Of a DNA stretch of 24,565 bases, positions 1-10,023 are shown one piece after another. The position numbers were made by a program, and so were the translations under genes. Origin of the DNA: CAIWAH01 sp043755815 (lineage in GTDB: Bacteria > Verrucomicrobiota > Verrucomicrobiia > Limisphaerales > UBA9464); NCBI GenBank assembly GCA_043755815.1, contig JAYUSF010000063.1:1-24565 (forward strand). Reading direction: 5' to 3'. Numbering within the stretch: position 1 is the first letter of the stretch; each line of letters opens with the position of its first letter. The notes beneath the pieces were generated by a model. The model was not told where the DNA came from. It worked only from the letters and a program-made list of their open reading frames with translations, and ran no database searches.

Positions 1-1931
1 GCCCGGCCAGCGTGGTGAAGGAGCTGGTCGAGAATTCGCTCGATGCCCACGCGACCCGCATCACGGTCGAGATCGGGGCGGGCGGGCGCAGCCTGATCCG
101 GGTTACCGACGACGGCACCGGCATGAGCCGTGACGACGCGCTGCTTTGCCTGGAACGCCACGCGACTTCCAAGATCCAGCGTGCCGAGGATCTGACGGCG
201 ATCACCACGATGGGGTTTCGCGGCGAAGCCCTGCCCAGCATCGCCAGCGTCTCGCGCTTTACGCTGATCACGCGTGAGGCCGACGACACGACCGGCGAAG
301 GCACGCAGGTGGTCATCGGCGGCGGAAAGATTCTGGAGGTAAAGGCCGCGGCTTCACCGGCCGGGACGACGATCGAGGCGCGGCAACTGTTCTTCAACCT
401 GCCGGCTCGGCGGAAATTTCTCCGGGCTGAAGAAACCGAGCGGGCGCACATCCAGCACTACCTGACGCTCGTGGCGCTGGCCTGGCCGGGGGTCGGTTTC
501 TCCTTTGTCTCCGATGCGCGGCCGGTGTGGCAGTTGCCGGGGGTCAAGTGGAGCACGCCGGCGGAGCGTTCCGCGGCGCTGCGGGAACGGTTGCGCCAGT
601 TGCACGGCGCCGACGTGCCGCTACTGCCCGTGGACTTCACCGCCGAGGTTCAGGAAACCGGTGACGACGGGGTGCACGAGGAATCGCTGGTCCTGCGCGA
701 CGCCGCCCGGTTCACGCAGTTTCGCGTTTGGGGTTTCATCGGTGCGCCGGGCGTTTCGCGTTCGACCCGCGACGAGCAGCATCTCTTCGTCAACCAGCGG
801 CCGGTGGAAAACCGCGGGCTGAACTTCGCGCTGCTGGAGGGCTATCACAACGCGCTGATGAAGGGCCGCTACCCGGTCTGCTGCCTGTTCCTGGAACTCG
901 ATCCGGCGGCGGTGGACGTGAACGTGCATCCGCAGAAACGCGAGGTGAAGTTCCGCGAGGAACCCGCCGTGCGCCGGCTCGTGGCCAAGGCGGTGCGGGA
1001 CACGCTGGCGGCGTTTCACCAACCCCAGGAAGACGAGGCGGGTGGGCAGGTGGGCAGGTGGGAAAGTGGGAAGGTGAGCACGCCCGCTCCAGAGCCGGCG
1101 CCGTTGCGGGAGCTGAAGCTCGAACCGCCGCGGCCGGCCACACCAACAACGATCCAGCGCCCTCTGCCAGTCGGCTTCTCGCCTCCCACCCAGCGTCCGC
1201 TGCCGCCCCAAGTCGCTGCCGTTCCTCCGTCGGCGAACCCGCCCCCGGCATCTGCACCGACGCCGGAATCACCCGGCCCACTTTCCCACTTTCCCACTTT
1301 CCCACCTGCTCCCGCTCCTGCTCCCGGCGTGCCCGTGCCCCTCCTGCGGGTTCCACTGCGCCTGGTCGGCGTGGTGGGGCGTCTTTACGTGGTGCTGGAG
1401 TCGGACCGGGGACTGGTGCTGCTCGACCAGCATGCGGCGCACGAGCGGGTGCTCTACGAGCAGATGCTGCAGCGGCTGGAAAGCGCCGAGGCCGCGCCTT
1501 CGCAACGATTGCTGCTGCCGGAAACGATCGAGCTGAGTCCACGCGACGCGACCTTCCTGCGGCAGAATCTGGAAACACTTTCGCGTCTTGGCGTCGGCCT
1601 GCGCGAGTTCGGTGAACGGACGTTCCTGCTGGATGCGTTGCCGCCGTTCGTGCGCGGCGGAAATTCCCGCCAGTTCGCCTTCCAACTGGTGGATGAGCTC
1701 AAGTCAGCGGGAGCCGGAGTCAATACGCTGCGCCTGGGCGAGGACATGGTGGCGAAGACGGTCTGCCGTCATGCGGTGAAGGCGAATGATCCGCTCGCCG
1801 GCAAGGAACTCGAACACCTCGTCGCCGACCTGCGGAAGTGTCAGATGCCCTACACCTGCCCGCACGGCCGCCCGACGCTCATCGAGATGAACTGGCGCGA
1901 GCTGGAGAAGAAATTCGGCCGCACCGGGTGA
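1..1931 (+). CDS. mutL: DNA mismatch repair protein MutL (5' end missing, endonuclease type)
   Basis: MutL couples mismatch recognition by MutS to strand incision and removal. The open frame runs in from the left edge (first full codon at base 3, reading P-A-S-V-V-K-E-L), so roughly the first 20 residues of the family are outside the window. The GHKL ATPase half is clear: ELVENSLDA carries the Mg-binding Asn, followed by DDGTGM and GFRGEAL. A proline-rich linker spans about residues 340-450, counted from the GTG at base 12. The C-terminal domain has the endonuclease motif DQHAAHERVLYE (DQHA-X2-E-X4-E), then VCRHAVKA, CPHGRP and a terminal FGR. These are the metal-site motifs of nicking MutL proteins, found in species without MutH. 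The gene converges on the ABC permease gene with 23 bases between stop codons. The linker holds two inverted octamer arrays, listed separately. Identity is very secure; the nuclease activity is inferred from motifs. Confidence 0.97.
   Translation, partial: PASVVKELVENSLDAHATRITVEIGAGGRSLIRVTDDGTGMSRDDALLCLERHATSKIQRAEDLTAITTMGFRGEALPSIASVSRFTLITREADDTTGEGTQVVIGGGKILEVKAAASPAGTTIEARQLFFNLPARRKFLRAEETERAHIQHYLTLVALAWPGVGFSFVSDARPVWQLPGVKWSTPAERSAALRERLRQLHGADVPLLPVDFTAEVQETGDDGVHEESLVLRDAARFTQFRVWGFIGAPGVSRSTRDEQHLFVNQRPVENRGLNFALLEGYHNALMKGRYPVCCLFLELDPAAVDVNVHPQKREVKFREEPAVRRLVAKAVRDTLAAFHQPQEDEAGGQVGRWESGKVSTPAPEPAPLRELKLEPPRPATPTTIQRPLPVGFSPPTQRPLPPQVAAVPPSANPPPASAPTPESPGPLSHFPTFPPAPAPAPGVPVPLLRVPLRLVGVVGRLYVVLESDRGLVLLDQHAAHERVLYEQMLQRLESAEAAPSQRLLLPETIELSPRDATFLRQNLETLSRLGVGLREFGERTFLLDALPPFVRGGNSRQFAFQLVDELKSAGAGVNTLRLGEDMVAKTVCRHAVKANDPLAGKELEHLVADLRKCQMPYTCPHGRPTLIEMNWRELEKKFGRTG
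1042..1073 (+). repeat. Octamer array inside mutL linker (GTGGGCAG/GTGGGAAR, 4 units)
   Basis: Four consecutive 8-base units are visible: GTGGGCAG, GTGGGCAG, GTGGGAAA and GTGGGAAG. They lie in the disordered linker of mutL. Because 8 is not a multiple of 3, gain or loss of one unit would shift the reading frame. Bases 1054-1072 are a perfect 19-base inverted match to 1291-1309. Confidence 0.85.
1277..1308 (-). repeat. Inverted octamer array inside mutL linker (CCCACTTT, 3 units plus part)
   Basis: Three identical 8-base units CCCACTTT (1277-1284, 1285-1292, 1293-1300) are followed by CCCACCTG. Read on the other strand this is the same octamer family as the array at 1042-1073, so the two arrays face each other across about 200 bases. 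In mutL it encodes an S-H-F-P-T-F-P-P stretch that looks like filler in a proline-rich linker. Confidence 0.85.
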
Positions 1932-1954
1932 GCTGTGTCCTCGTTCGCCGGCGC

Positions 1955-3493
1955 CTACGGCCGCTTGAGCCACCGCAGCAGTTCCATGAGCTTCGGAGGC
2001 TGGCCGGTCCGGAGAATGCCGATGCGGAAGATCCGGCCCGCGCCCCACAGCACGAACCCGGTGAAGGCGATCAGCAGGATCAGGGTGCCGATCACATCGA
2101 ACATCGGCGGGTCGGCTGTCACGCGGTTCATCATCACGAACGGCGTGTAGAATGGAATCCACGACAGCACGGCTGCCAGGGTGCCGTTCGGATCGCGCGG
2201 GATGAAGGTCATCGTGAAGAGCGGCACCATCAGGAACACCACGATCACGCCCATGAAGCTCTGGGCCTCCTTGAGCGTGTTGCACGTGCTGCCCAGCGCG
2301 ATGATGAGGCCGGCATAGAGCAGGTAACCCAGCAGGAAGTAGAGCACGAACGCGGGCAGCAGCCACGTCGTCTGGAGGATTCCCGCCACGTCCACCGGCA
2401 GGCTGGCCATCGGACCCGCCGCCGCGGCTTGGGCCGGCGAGATGCCGGCCGCCTTCCAGGCCACCACGAGCGCCAAAGTCCCGATCCAGAACGCCAGCAT
2501 GGTCAGGCCCGCCGCGGCGATGCCCAGCAGCTTGCCCAGCATCAGTTCGCCCGGCGTCACCGACGACAGCAGCACCTCGATGATGCGGTTGGATTTCTCC
2601 TCGATCACGCTGGTGAGCAGCATCTGCGCGATCGTGAAGATGGCGACCCACAGCAGATAGACGAACGCGCTCGGCAGCCATTGGCGGAGGCGGTCCGACA
2701 GGCCGACCTGTTCCTCGCCGGCGGCTTTCTTCGGGTTGAGGCTGGTGACCGGCGCGCGGGTCTGTTCCAGCGAGCGGACCACGGCCGGATCCAACCCGCG
2801 CGCCTCATAGGCCCGGCGGCGCAATTCGGCGTTCACCGTGTTCTGGATCGCGTCGAGCAGGGTCGAGTCGGCGAGGTTTTCGGACCAGTATTGCAGGCCG
2901 AGCGATTCGTTCGTGGTCCCGGCGAACTTCGTCCTCGCCGCCAGCTCCGCGAGGTTCGCAGGTATCAAGACGGCGGCGAACAGCGCGACTTCGCCGCCGG
3001 CGGTCTTCAGTTTCTGTTCGCCGCGCAGCCATGGACGCAGCGCCTCGGCAGTCGCGTTCAGATCGGCCCCCGCCGGTAACTGGACCGGCGCCTCGGCTTC
3101 GAGAAAGCGCGGACGCGGCGGCACAAACCCGCGCACGTTCAGCCAGTTGGTGCCCTGCTCCTCCTGCCATCGCCGCAGGTCGAGCTCGCGGTTCGTGCTG
3201 ATGAAATAGGCGAACGGCTCCTGATACGACGCCGTCCGGGCGAAGCCGCGCAGCGCGTCCTCCTGCCGGCGAAGCTCGTTGGCGGCCAACGCGGCGCGAA
3301 GCGCCGGTGCGAGGCTGCCCGTCTGGTCCACGAGCACGAAGTGCCGGGTCGGGATGCCCTTCTTCTCGATCAGCATCGGAACCTGGATGGCGAGGGCGAT
3401 GATGGCCGGGAAGATGAAGATGCCGATCCAGAACCCGCGGGTCTTCAGGGTTTCGGCGAACTCGCGCCAGGCGATGAGCAGGGCGTAGCGCAT
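1955..3493 (-). CDS. ABC-2 family transporter permease (NatB/YhaP-like)
   Basis: Membrane subunit of an ABC exporter, 512 residues, starting at an ATG. One membrane segment lies at about residues 20-41, followed by a long soluble domain (about 45-270) expected outside the cytoplasm. Further hydrophobic segments sit near 274-296, 318-346, 377-400, 410-430 and 466-488. The stretch EEKSNRIIEVLLSS followed by TPGELMLGK, just after the second segment, is the hallmark of the ABC-2 / NatB group. The ATPase gene lies 31 bases upstream on the same strand, so the two form an operon and almost certainly one transporter. NatAB of Bacillus exports sodium, but substrates vary in this group and nothing here fixes the substrate. 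Family confidence is high, substrate unknown. Confidence 0.9.
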   Translation of the reverse strand: MRYALLIAWREFAETLKTRGFWIGIFIFPAIIALAIQVPMLIEKKGIPTRHFVLVDQTGSLAPALRAALAANELRRQEDALRGFARTASYQEPFAYFISTNRELDLRRWQEEQGTNWLNVRGFVPPRPRFLEAEAPVQLPAGADLNATAEALRPWLRGEQKLKTAGGEVALFAAVLIPANLAELAARTKFAGTTNESLGLQYWSENLADSTLLDAIQNTVNAELRRRAYEARGLDPAVVRSLEQTRAPVTSLNPKKAAGEEQVGLSDRLRQWLPSAFVYLLWVAIFTIAQMLLTSVIEEKSNRIIEVLLSSVTPGELMLGKLLGIAAAGLTMLAFWIGTLALVVAWKAAGISPAQAAAAGPMASLPVDVAGILQTTWLLPAFVLYFLLGYLLYAGLIIALGSTCNTLKEAQSFMGVIVVFLMVPLFTMTFIPRDPNGTLAAVLSWIPFYTPFVMMNRVTADPPMFDVIGTLILLIAFTGFVLWGAGRIFRIGILRTGQPPKLMELLRWLKRP

Positions 3494-3524
3494 GGTCAGT
3501 TCGGAGGGGACTCGTTACCGGCAT

Positions 3525-4451
3525 TCATCGGAAGCGCGCCTCCGTCGCGTCGGGTCCGACCAGTTTGACGAAGACGTCGTGGAGCGTCGGTTCTTCCGCG
3601 CTGAAGCTTTGGAGGCGAATCTGCTGGGTGAAACAGGCTTCGAGAATCGCCTGCGGGTCGGCACCGTCGCGGAGCTGCAATTCCCAGACGCCCTCGGGCA
3701 ACGGCGTGAGACCGGCCACGCCGGGGAGGTCCTGCAGCGGTTCCAAACTGGACTCAGTCGTCAGCCGCACGCGTCGCGGCAGGGTGCAACGGGCTTCCGC
3801 GGGCGTGCCGTCAAACAGCCGCCGGCCGCGCGCGATGATCACCAGCCGGTCGCAGAGACGTTCCGCATGCGCCATGACGTGCGTCGAGAAAATCACGGTG
3901 CGGCCGCGCGCCCGCAGGTCGGTGATGATGTCCTCCATGACGGTCTGATTCACCGGGTCGAGCCCGGAGAAGGGTTCGTCAAGGATGACAAACTCCGGAT
4001 CGTGCGCGACCGCCGCCAGGACCTGGACCTTTTGCCCCATTCCCTTGGAAAGCGCTTCCGTGCGCGCGTCGGCAAAGTCCTTGAGCCCGTAGCGTTCGAG
4101 CAGTTCGAAGGCGCGCCGTTTGGCGGCGGCCTGACCGAGTCCCTTGAGCGTGGCGAAGTAGGCGATCACCGACCATGCCCGCATCTTCTTGTAGAGGCCC
4201 TTCTCTTCGGGCAGGTAACCGAGCCGGTGCCGCACGGCCAGCGCGGACGGGGAACCCAGCACCGTGATCGAACCCGTCGTGGGCCGGATGATTTCCAGGA
4301 TCATCCGCAGGGTGGTTGTCTTGCCGGCGCCGTTGGGGCCGAGGAAGCCGTAAACGCACCCCGTCGGCACCGTGAGCGAAAGCCGGTCCACCGCGGTAAA
4401 CGCGCCGTAGGTTTTGGTCACCTCGCGGAGTTCAAGGGCGGTGGTGCTCAC
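3525..4451 (-). CDS. ABC transporter ATP-binding protein (NatA-like)
   Basis: ATPase subunit of the exporter, 308 residues with a GTG start; an ATG five bases upstream is out of frame and stops at once. Walker A is GPNGAGKTT (residues 38-46). The signature is LSKGMGQ (134-140), the variant common in NatA-type proteins in place of LSGGQ. Walker B is FVILDEP (154-160) with catalytic Glu159, and the switch His is H191 in FSTHVM. The LPEEKGLYKKM stretch is also typical of this group. The C-terminal 80 or so residues form a DUF4162-like accessory domain. It drives the permease encoded 31 bases downstream. No convincing Shine-Dalgarno sequence is visible before the GTG. Confidence 0.93.
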   Translation of the reverse strand: MSTTALELREVTKTYGAFTAVDRLSLTVPTGCVYGFLGPNGAGKTTTLRMILEIIRPTTGSITVLGSPSALAVRHRLGYLPEEKGLYKKMRAWSVIAYFATLKGLGQAAAKRRAFELLERYGLKDFADARTEALSKGMGQKVQVLAAVAHDPEFVILDEPFSGLDPVNQTVMEDIITDLRARGRTVIFSTHVMAHAERLCDRLVIIARGRRLFDGTPAEARCTLPRRVRLTTESSLEPLQDLPGVAGLTPLPEGVWELQLRDGADPQAILEACFTQQIRLQSFSAEEPTLHDVFVKLVGPDATEARFR

Positions 4452-4544
4452 GTCATCGGTCGGGTGATCGAAATGCGGGCCAAGGTGGCAGGAAGAATCT
4501 TTGGAAGCAAAAGCAGGCTGCCGGGGACGCCGAAAGTTCGAGCA

Positions 4545-7205
4545 TCATTCGGTGGTCGTGCTCAGTCGTTCCAGGCGGAAGAAACGCGCCGTGGCAGTCA
4601 CCGGTGTCATCCACACATTTTCCGGAAAGGTTGCGTTCACCTCGGCGGCGACCTGTAGGTTGGCCGGATCGTTTCCGGCCCAAACCCGGTAACGCCCCGG
4701 CATGCCCGGCCAACTGAGGCGGCCGACGGTCGGACTCCAATGGGTGAAACCAAGCGTGAGCGGATACTCCGCCTGGAGCGGATTCGTGCCGGCGATGAAC
4801 TCGCGGACGTTGCTGTAGCCATCGGCGTCAGCATCTCCGGCTGCGGTAGCGGCCAGTGAACCGAAGTGCCGCCGTTCCCAGGCGTCGTCTAGGCCGTCAT
4901 GGTCCGCGTCGACGATCGCGACGCCGTGCAGGATCAGCTCCGCTCCGAGCAGCGTGCCCTCGGCCCCTTCGCCTTCGTCGACGACGTTGAGGCGCCATTC
5001 ACCGGCGGCCGGTTCGAAGAAATGTTGCGTGCTCAGGTAGGTCCAGTCCGCCGGGCCGGCATTCGTGTCAGTGCCGTAGGTTTGCAGCACGCTGCGGGTG
5101 CCGGTCGGCGACGTCAGAACCACGCGCAGATCCCCCCGGAGCGGGTGGTCGATCCTGAGGCGCACTTGGACGTTTTCGCAGGAGAGCGTGTTAGTCACCG
5201 CAAACACCCGTTCCTCCCCGATGGCGGCCAGCCGCACTTCGGCAAGGCGGTCCACGGCGACCCGTTCCCGCAGTTCGAGGCCGGCACTGCGCCGGATGAA
5301 GATCGCCGGAATCGGCGCGAAGTCGGTTCCGCCGAGCGGACAAAGTTGGTCGCCGGGCGGACACGAATCCGCCTGGCCTTCGGCAAAGTTGTAAATCACG
5401 GCAAACTTCGCCCCCGCGGCCGCGGCGTTCGCGAGCTTCCCGGTGAAGTCGTTGGCTCCGCGCTCGATCAGCGCGCCGAAGCCTAAGGCTGCTGGCGCCG
5501 GCGCATTCGTCGCAAGCCCGAGATTCACGAGCCGGAGAAACGGCGTCGCCGGGTCCGGCTGCGGACCGGTGCCCGGCAACCCCGCAAAGCTGAAAACTAA
5601 CCCGGGCCGGCCCAGCGTGCGCAACTCGACCCGCAACTGGCTGTCGGCGATTTCGCCCGGGGCACCGTTGGTGATTCGCACCGTCGTGGCGCCGGGACGG
5701 TTCACCCAGCGTTTTGCGAGGCGGACCGCTTCGCCCGCATCCACGACGCCGAACCCTGTGTTGTGGCTGATGGCCAACCCGGCGGCATTGGTCACGAGCG
5801 ACGGATCGGCGAGATCCCAATGGTGCGCGGATAGGGCAAGCACCTGCTGCACGTCGCGGGCGGTGAGGTTGGGGTTAACCGAAAGCACGAGCGCCGCCGT
5901 GGCGCTGACCAACGGCGCGGCGGCCGAAGTGCCGACCATGCCCAAGGAGTTGAAACGGAAGTCGCTCAGGTATTCGTAGGGTGGGAAGAAACTGATCGGG
6001 TTCGCGCCCGAGAAACCGGTCAGGTCGGTCGTGAACAGGCCTCCCGTGTCGAAGTCGCCGCCCGGTGCCGCCACCAGGATGCAGGCGCCAGCCGAACTGT
6101 AACTGGCGGCGCGGCCGGTCGGGCCCACCGCGGCGACGCAGATCGCGACCGGATCGTTGGCCCAGCCGTCGTCGTTGGCGTTGAGAACTTGTGCCCGGCC
6201 GTTGCCGGCGATCCGCACCAGCACGGTGCCCAGGCCGCCGCGCCCCTCATTCCACGCTTTGGCGATGCCCGTGTGCTCCAGCGCCGTGGGACCGACTTGG
6301 CGCGCGGATGCATTGCCCCAACTGTGGTTCTGCACGCCGATCAGCTCCGGCGACGTCGCATACATCGCCGCCAACGCATCGTCAGCCGCGAGCTTGCCGT
6401 TCGAGCGGAACACCACCCAACTGGCGAGCTGAGCTTCGGGCGCCAGGCCGCTCATGCCGTTGGTGTTGTTGGCCAGTCCCGCGATGAGTCCCGCACACGA
6501 GGTGCCGTGGGTGTTGGAGACGACCGGCGATCCGTCCGCCTTGCCGGTCCCGAAGTTGAAGTGGGGCATCCCGAGCAGGTTCTCCGCGAGTTCCGGGTGC
6601 GTGAGCTCGACGCCCAAGTCACCCACGGCCACCCCCTGCCCCGAACCGCGCGTCCGCGCCCAGGCGGAACGGGCGTTCACGTCCGGTCCAAGCGACGCTC
6701 CCGAGTCGGAATCGCGGTTTTCGAGATACCACTGGCCTTGGACGTTCGCGACCCGCCGTGGGAAGAAATCGTCGTTCGGCGCCGAGGCAATGGCGAAGCC
6801 CAAAGCCGCCGGCCGCCGGCACACCGGCAGCGCGGAACGCACTTCACTCCGCCCCGACAAGGCGGCGGAAGCCAACAGCGCGGCCCGCGGGGAAGCCGCT
6901 TCGAGCAGGACAAGGTTGGGTGTCACCGTGCGCACGAAGGCGAGACCCTGCTCCGCCGCGAGGGCACGCCAGTCCGTGCCATCGAGAAACTCCAGCGCCA
7001 ACTGACGGCTGAACTCCCACGTTTCGGTGTCGCCCGCGACCTGCGCTTCCAGCCATTCCTCTGTGGGCGTCGTCGTGGCGCGTGTAATCGATGCCGGTTC
7101 GGGCAACTCAACCGCGACGGGAAACGGAGCCTTGAGCTGAAGCGTGGCCGCACTGAGGACACACGGCACAACGAGTCCGATCAGCAAGCTGAGTGGGCGA
7201 ATCAC
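4545..7205 (-). CDS. Secreted subtilisin-like serine protease (S8) with PA-like, P and Ca-binding regions
   Basis: 886 residues; the GTG start puts a signal peptide (about 1-20, cut near LSAA) at the N-terminus, and no ATG lies upstream in frame before a stop. After a prodomain-like region of about 150 residues comes a peptidase S8 domain with an intact triad: Asp196 (GVAVGDLGVELTHPEL), His233 (NTHGTSCAG) and Ser427 (GTSAAAP), with oxyanion Asn335 (AGNG). Residues about 540-645 resemble a protease-associated insert. About 660-762 (HPLRGDLRVVLTSPTGT...GEWRLNVVDE) is a proprotein-convertase P domain, as in kexins. DADHDGLDDAWE and DADADGYSNVREFIAGTNP (about 766-809) are thrombospondin type-3-like calcium sites. 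The tail has an SWP...FFRL module, also present in the divergent gene at 7367. Expected to act outside the cytoplasm; substrate unknown. Confidence 0.93.
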   Translation of the reverse strand: MIRPLSLLIGLVVPCVLSAATLQLKAPFPVAVELPEPASITRATTTPTEEWLEAQVAGDTETWEFSRQLALEFLDGTDWRALAAEQGLAFVRTVTPNLVLLEAASPRAALLASAALSGRSEVRSALPVCRRPAALGFAIASAPNDDFFPRRVANVQGQWYLENRDSDSGASLGPDVNARSAWARTRGSGQGVAVGDLGVELTHPELAENLLGMPHFNFGTGKADGSPVVSNTHGTSCAGLIAGLANNTNGMSGLAPEAQLASWVVFRSNGKLAADDALAAMYATSPELIGVQNHSWGNASARQVGPTALEHTGIAKAWNEGRGGLGTVLVRIAGNGRAQVLNANDDGWANDPVAICVAAVGPTGRAASYSSAGACILVAAPGGDFDTGGLFTTDLTGFSGANPISFFPPYEYLSDFRFNSLGMVGTSAAAPLVSATAALVLSVNPNLTARDVQQVLALSAHHWDLADPSLVTNAAGLAISHNTGFGVVDAGEAVRLAKRWVNRPGATTVRITNGAPGEIADSQLRVELRTLGRPGLVFSFAGLPGTGPQPDPATPFLRLVNLGLATNAPAPAALGFGALIERGANDFTGKLANAAAAGAKFAVIYNFAEGQADSCPPGDQLCPLGGTDFAPIPAIFIRRSAGLELRERVAVDRLAEVRLAAIGEERVFAVTNTLSCENVQVRLRIDHPLRGDLRVVLTSPTGTRSVLQTYGTDTNAGPADWTYLSTQHFFEPAAGEWRLNVVDEGEGAEGTLLGAELILHGVAIVDADHDGLDDAWERRHFGSLAATAAGDADADGYSNVREFIAGTNPLQAEYPLTLGFTHWSPTVGRLSWPGMPGRYRVWAGNDPANLQVAAEVNATFPENVWMTPVTATARFFRLERLSTTTE

Positions 7206-7366
7206 GCTGCGAACGTGGCAACGGTCCCGGCACCTGTCACGGGCGGATTCCGCTTTGGATTTCGAAACTCAATCGGCTCGACCTAACGAACATTTTGGAC
7301 TGGCAGGAACTTACGGGTCGGCTGCTCCATACGTGCAGTTCAACCAATAACTGCTCCGACCACATC

Positions 7367-8269
7367 ATGAACCCTGCTGCCGAAACAACCCACAGTCCGG
7401 GGCAACACCTTGGCCGGCTAGATCAAACGGGGAGTGCGATCAAAGGGTCCGAGCCGAAGCCGAAGCACTCCGACATTTTCTCCAAGTCAGGCTCCACCAC
7501 ACTTGGGGTGCTCGCTGCACTCTGCTGCCTCCTGCCATCGCTCAAAGGGCAGTGCTACAAGCAATCGGTGACGTTCGCCAAACGTGACGTCGATCACGAC
7601 GGACAGCCTGAAGTATCGGCTGAGGTTCAGGTTCTTCGGTCAACGCTTCCGTCGGATCCGTTCACCGAATATTACACAGTGAGGTCGTTGTTGCATGTCG
7701 GGGAAGGTGGTTCAGTGCTGAGGGCAAGTGCTTCAAGGATTGATTTCGCAGAGGGGCAACTAATTAGGGAAGTTCAGCAAACATATCGTGACGAGTTTGG
7801 AAATCCTTCTCTGCGCTTGATTGAGTATGTCTGCACCGATTTTTCCCCACCAACCCTATACTCGGGAATATTCCAGTCGGTGACGTCGGCCATCATCGGA
7901 GCGAAATTGACCGATCCCGACACCGGCGACGTGACGCTGGGCTGGTTCAAGTTTACCCGACCAAGCACGGCACCGGGCACGGCATTTACGTTGGAGTTAT
8001 GGGCGTTCAACTCTATCCCCAACGAACCCATCCGCGCGGGCTTCCCGCCGGACCTGCCGGTGCCACTGGTCACTTTCAGCGGCGCGAACCGCGAAATTCT
8101 CAACCTCTCGTGGCCCGCCAAAGCCTCCATGTTGCGCCTGGAAACCACCGACAGCCTGACTCCGCCCGCGCAGTGGCGGCCGGTGGACACCGGGGGCGCT
8201 ACCTCGGTCACTCTGCCTGCCGGAACCGCGCCCGGCACATTCTTCCGCCTCGTCGCGCCGGAACTCTGA
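7367..8269 (+). CDS. Unrecognised exported protein with SWP...FFRL C-terminal module
   Basis: I do not recognise the family. The frame is open from 7193, but that would overlap the divergent protease start, so the ATG at 7367 (300 residues) is preferred. A hydrophobic stretch at residues 44-60 (GVLAALCCLLPSL) looks like the core of a secretion signal with an unusually long N-region; no proper lipobox precedes the Cys of KGQC. Next comes RDVDHDGQPE, a short Asp-rich motif resembling calcium-binding loops. The last 65 or so residues (LNLSWPAK...RLETTDSLTPPAQWRPV...GTFFRLVAPEL) resemble the tail of the neighbouring protease. DNA from about 7430 to 7960 is poorer in GC than its surroundings, whereas the 3' third has normal composition. 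Coding status is likely; the start is uncertain. Confidence 0.7.
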   Translation: MNPAAETTHSPGQHLGRLDQTGSAIKGSEPKPKHSDIFSKSGSTTLGVLAALCCLLPSLKGQCYKQSVTFAKRDVDHDGQPEVSAEVQVLRSTLPSDPFTEYYTVRSLLHVGEGGSVLRASASRIDFAEGQLIREVQQTYRDEFGNPSLRLIEYVCTDFSPPTLYSGIFQSVTSAIIGAKLTDPDTGDVTLGWFKFTRPSTAPGTAFTLELWAFNSIPNEPIRAGFPPDLPVPLVTFSGANREILNLSWPAKASMLRLETTDSLTPPAQWRPVDTGGATSVTLPAGTAPGTFFRLVAPEL

Positions 8270-8275
8270 GGCAGC

Positions 8276-8306
8276 AAAAAGGCGGCGCCGCTGGTGCGGC
8301 GCCGCC
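8276..8306 (-). terminator. Intrinsic terminator of the dnaK-groES-groEL cluster
   Basis: Perfect inverted repeat with 11-bp arms GGCGGCGCCGC / GCGGCGCCGCC (8281-8291 and 8296-8306) and a 4-base loop. It is followed on the minus strand by five T (8276-8280 as A on the plus strand). It begins 38 bases after the groEL stop codon, which fits a rho-independent terminator. It also lies 6 bases past the stop of the convergent plus-strand gene, but has no T-run in that direction. Confidence 0.88.
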
Positions 8307-8344
8307 TGAATGTTCTCGGAGATTTCGCCGTGGGAGGCTTGGAC

Positions 8345-9982
<1,638 letters not shown>

Positions 9983-10023
9983 AATCTTAGTTGAGAATGA
10001 TGAATTGAAATTGAAGGGGACGA

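Noticed and set aside
1042..1309. Octamer arrays as a CRISPR
   Set aside because: Units are 8 bases with no spacers, and they lie inside a coding region.
1838..3079. Open frame of about 410 codons on the plus strand opposite the ABC permease
   Set aside because: It is Arg/Gln/His-rich without protein motifs and mirrors the GC-rich permease codons; the minus-strand gene has clear membrane segments and family motifs.
3492..4658. Open frame of about 390 codons on the plus strand opposite the ABC ATPase
   Set aside because: The minus strand encodes Walker A, signature and Walker B motifs; the plus frame has no recognisable features.
7193..7366. N-terminal extension of the plus-strand gene at 7367 that overlaps the protease start
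   Set aside because: The extra 58 residues have no domain character and would overlap the divergent gene and its upstream region.
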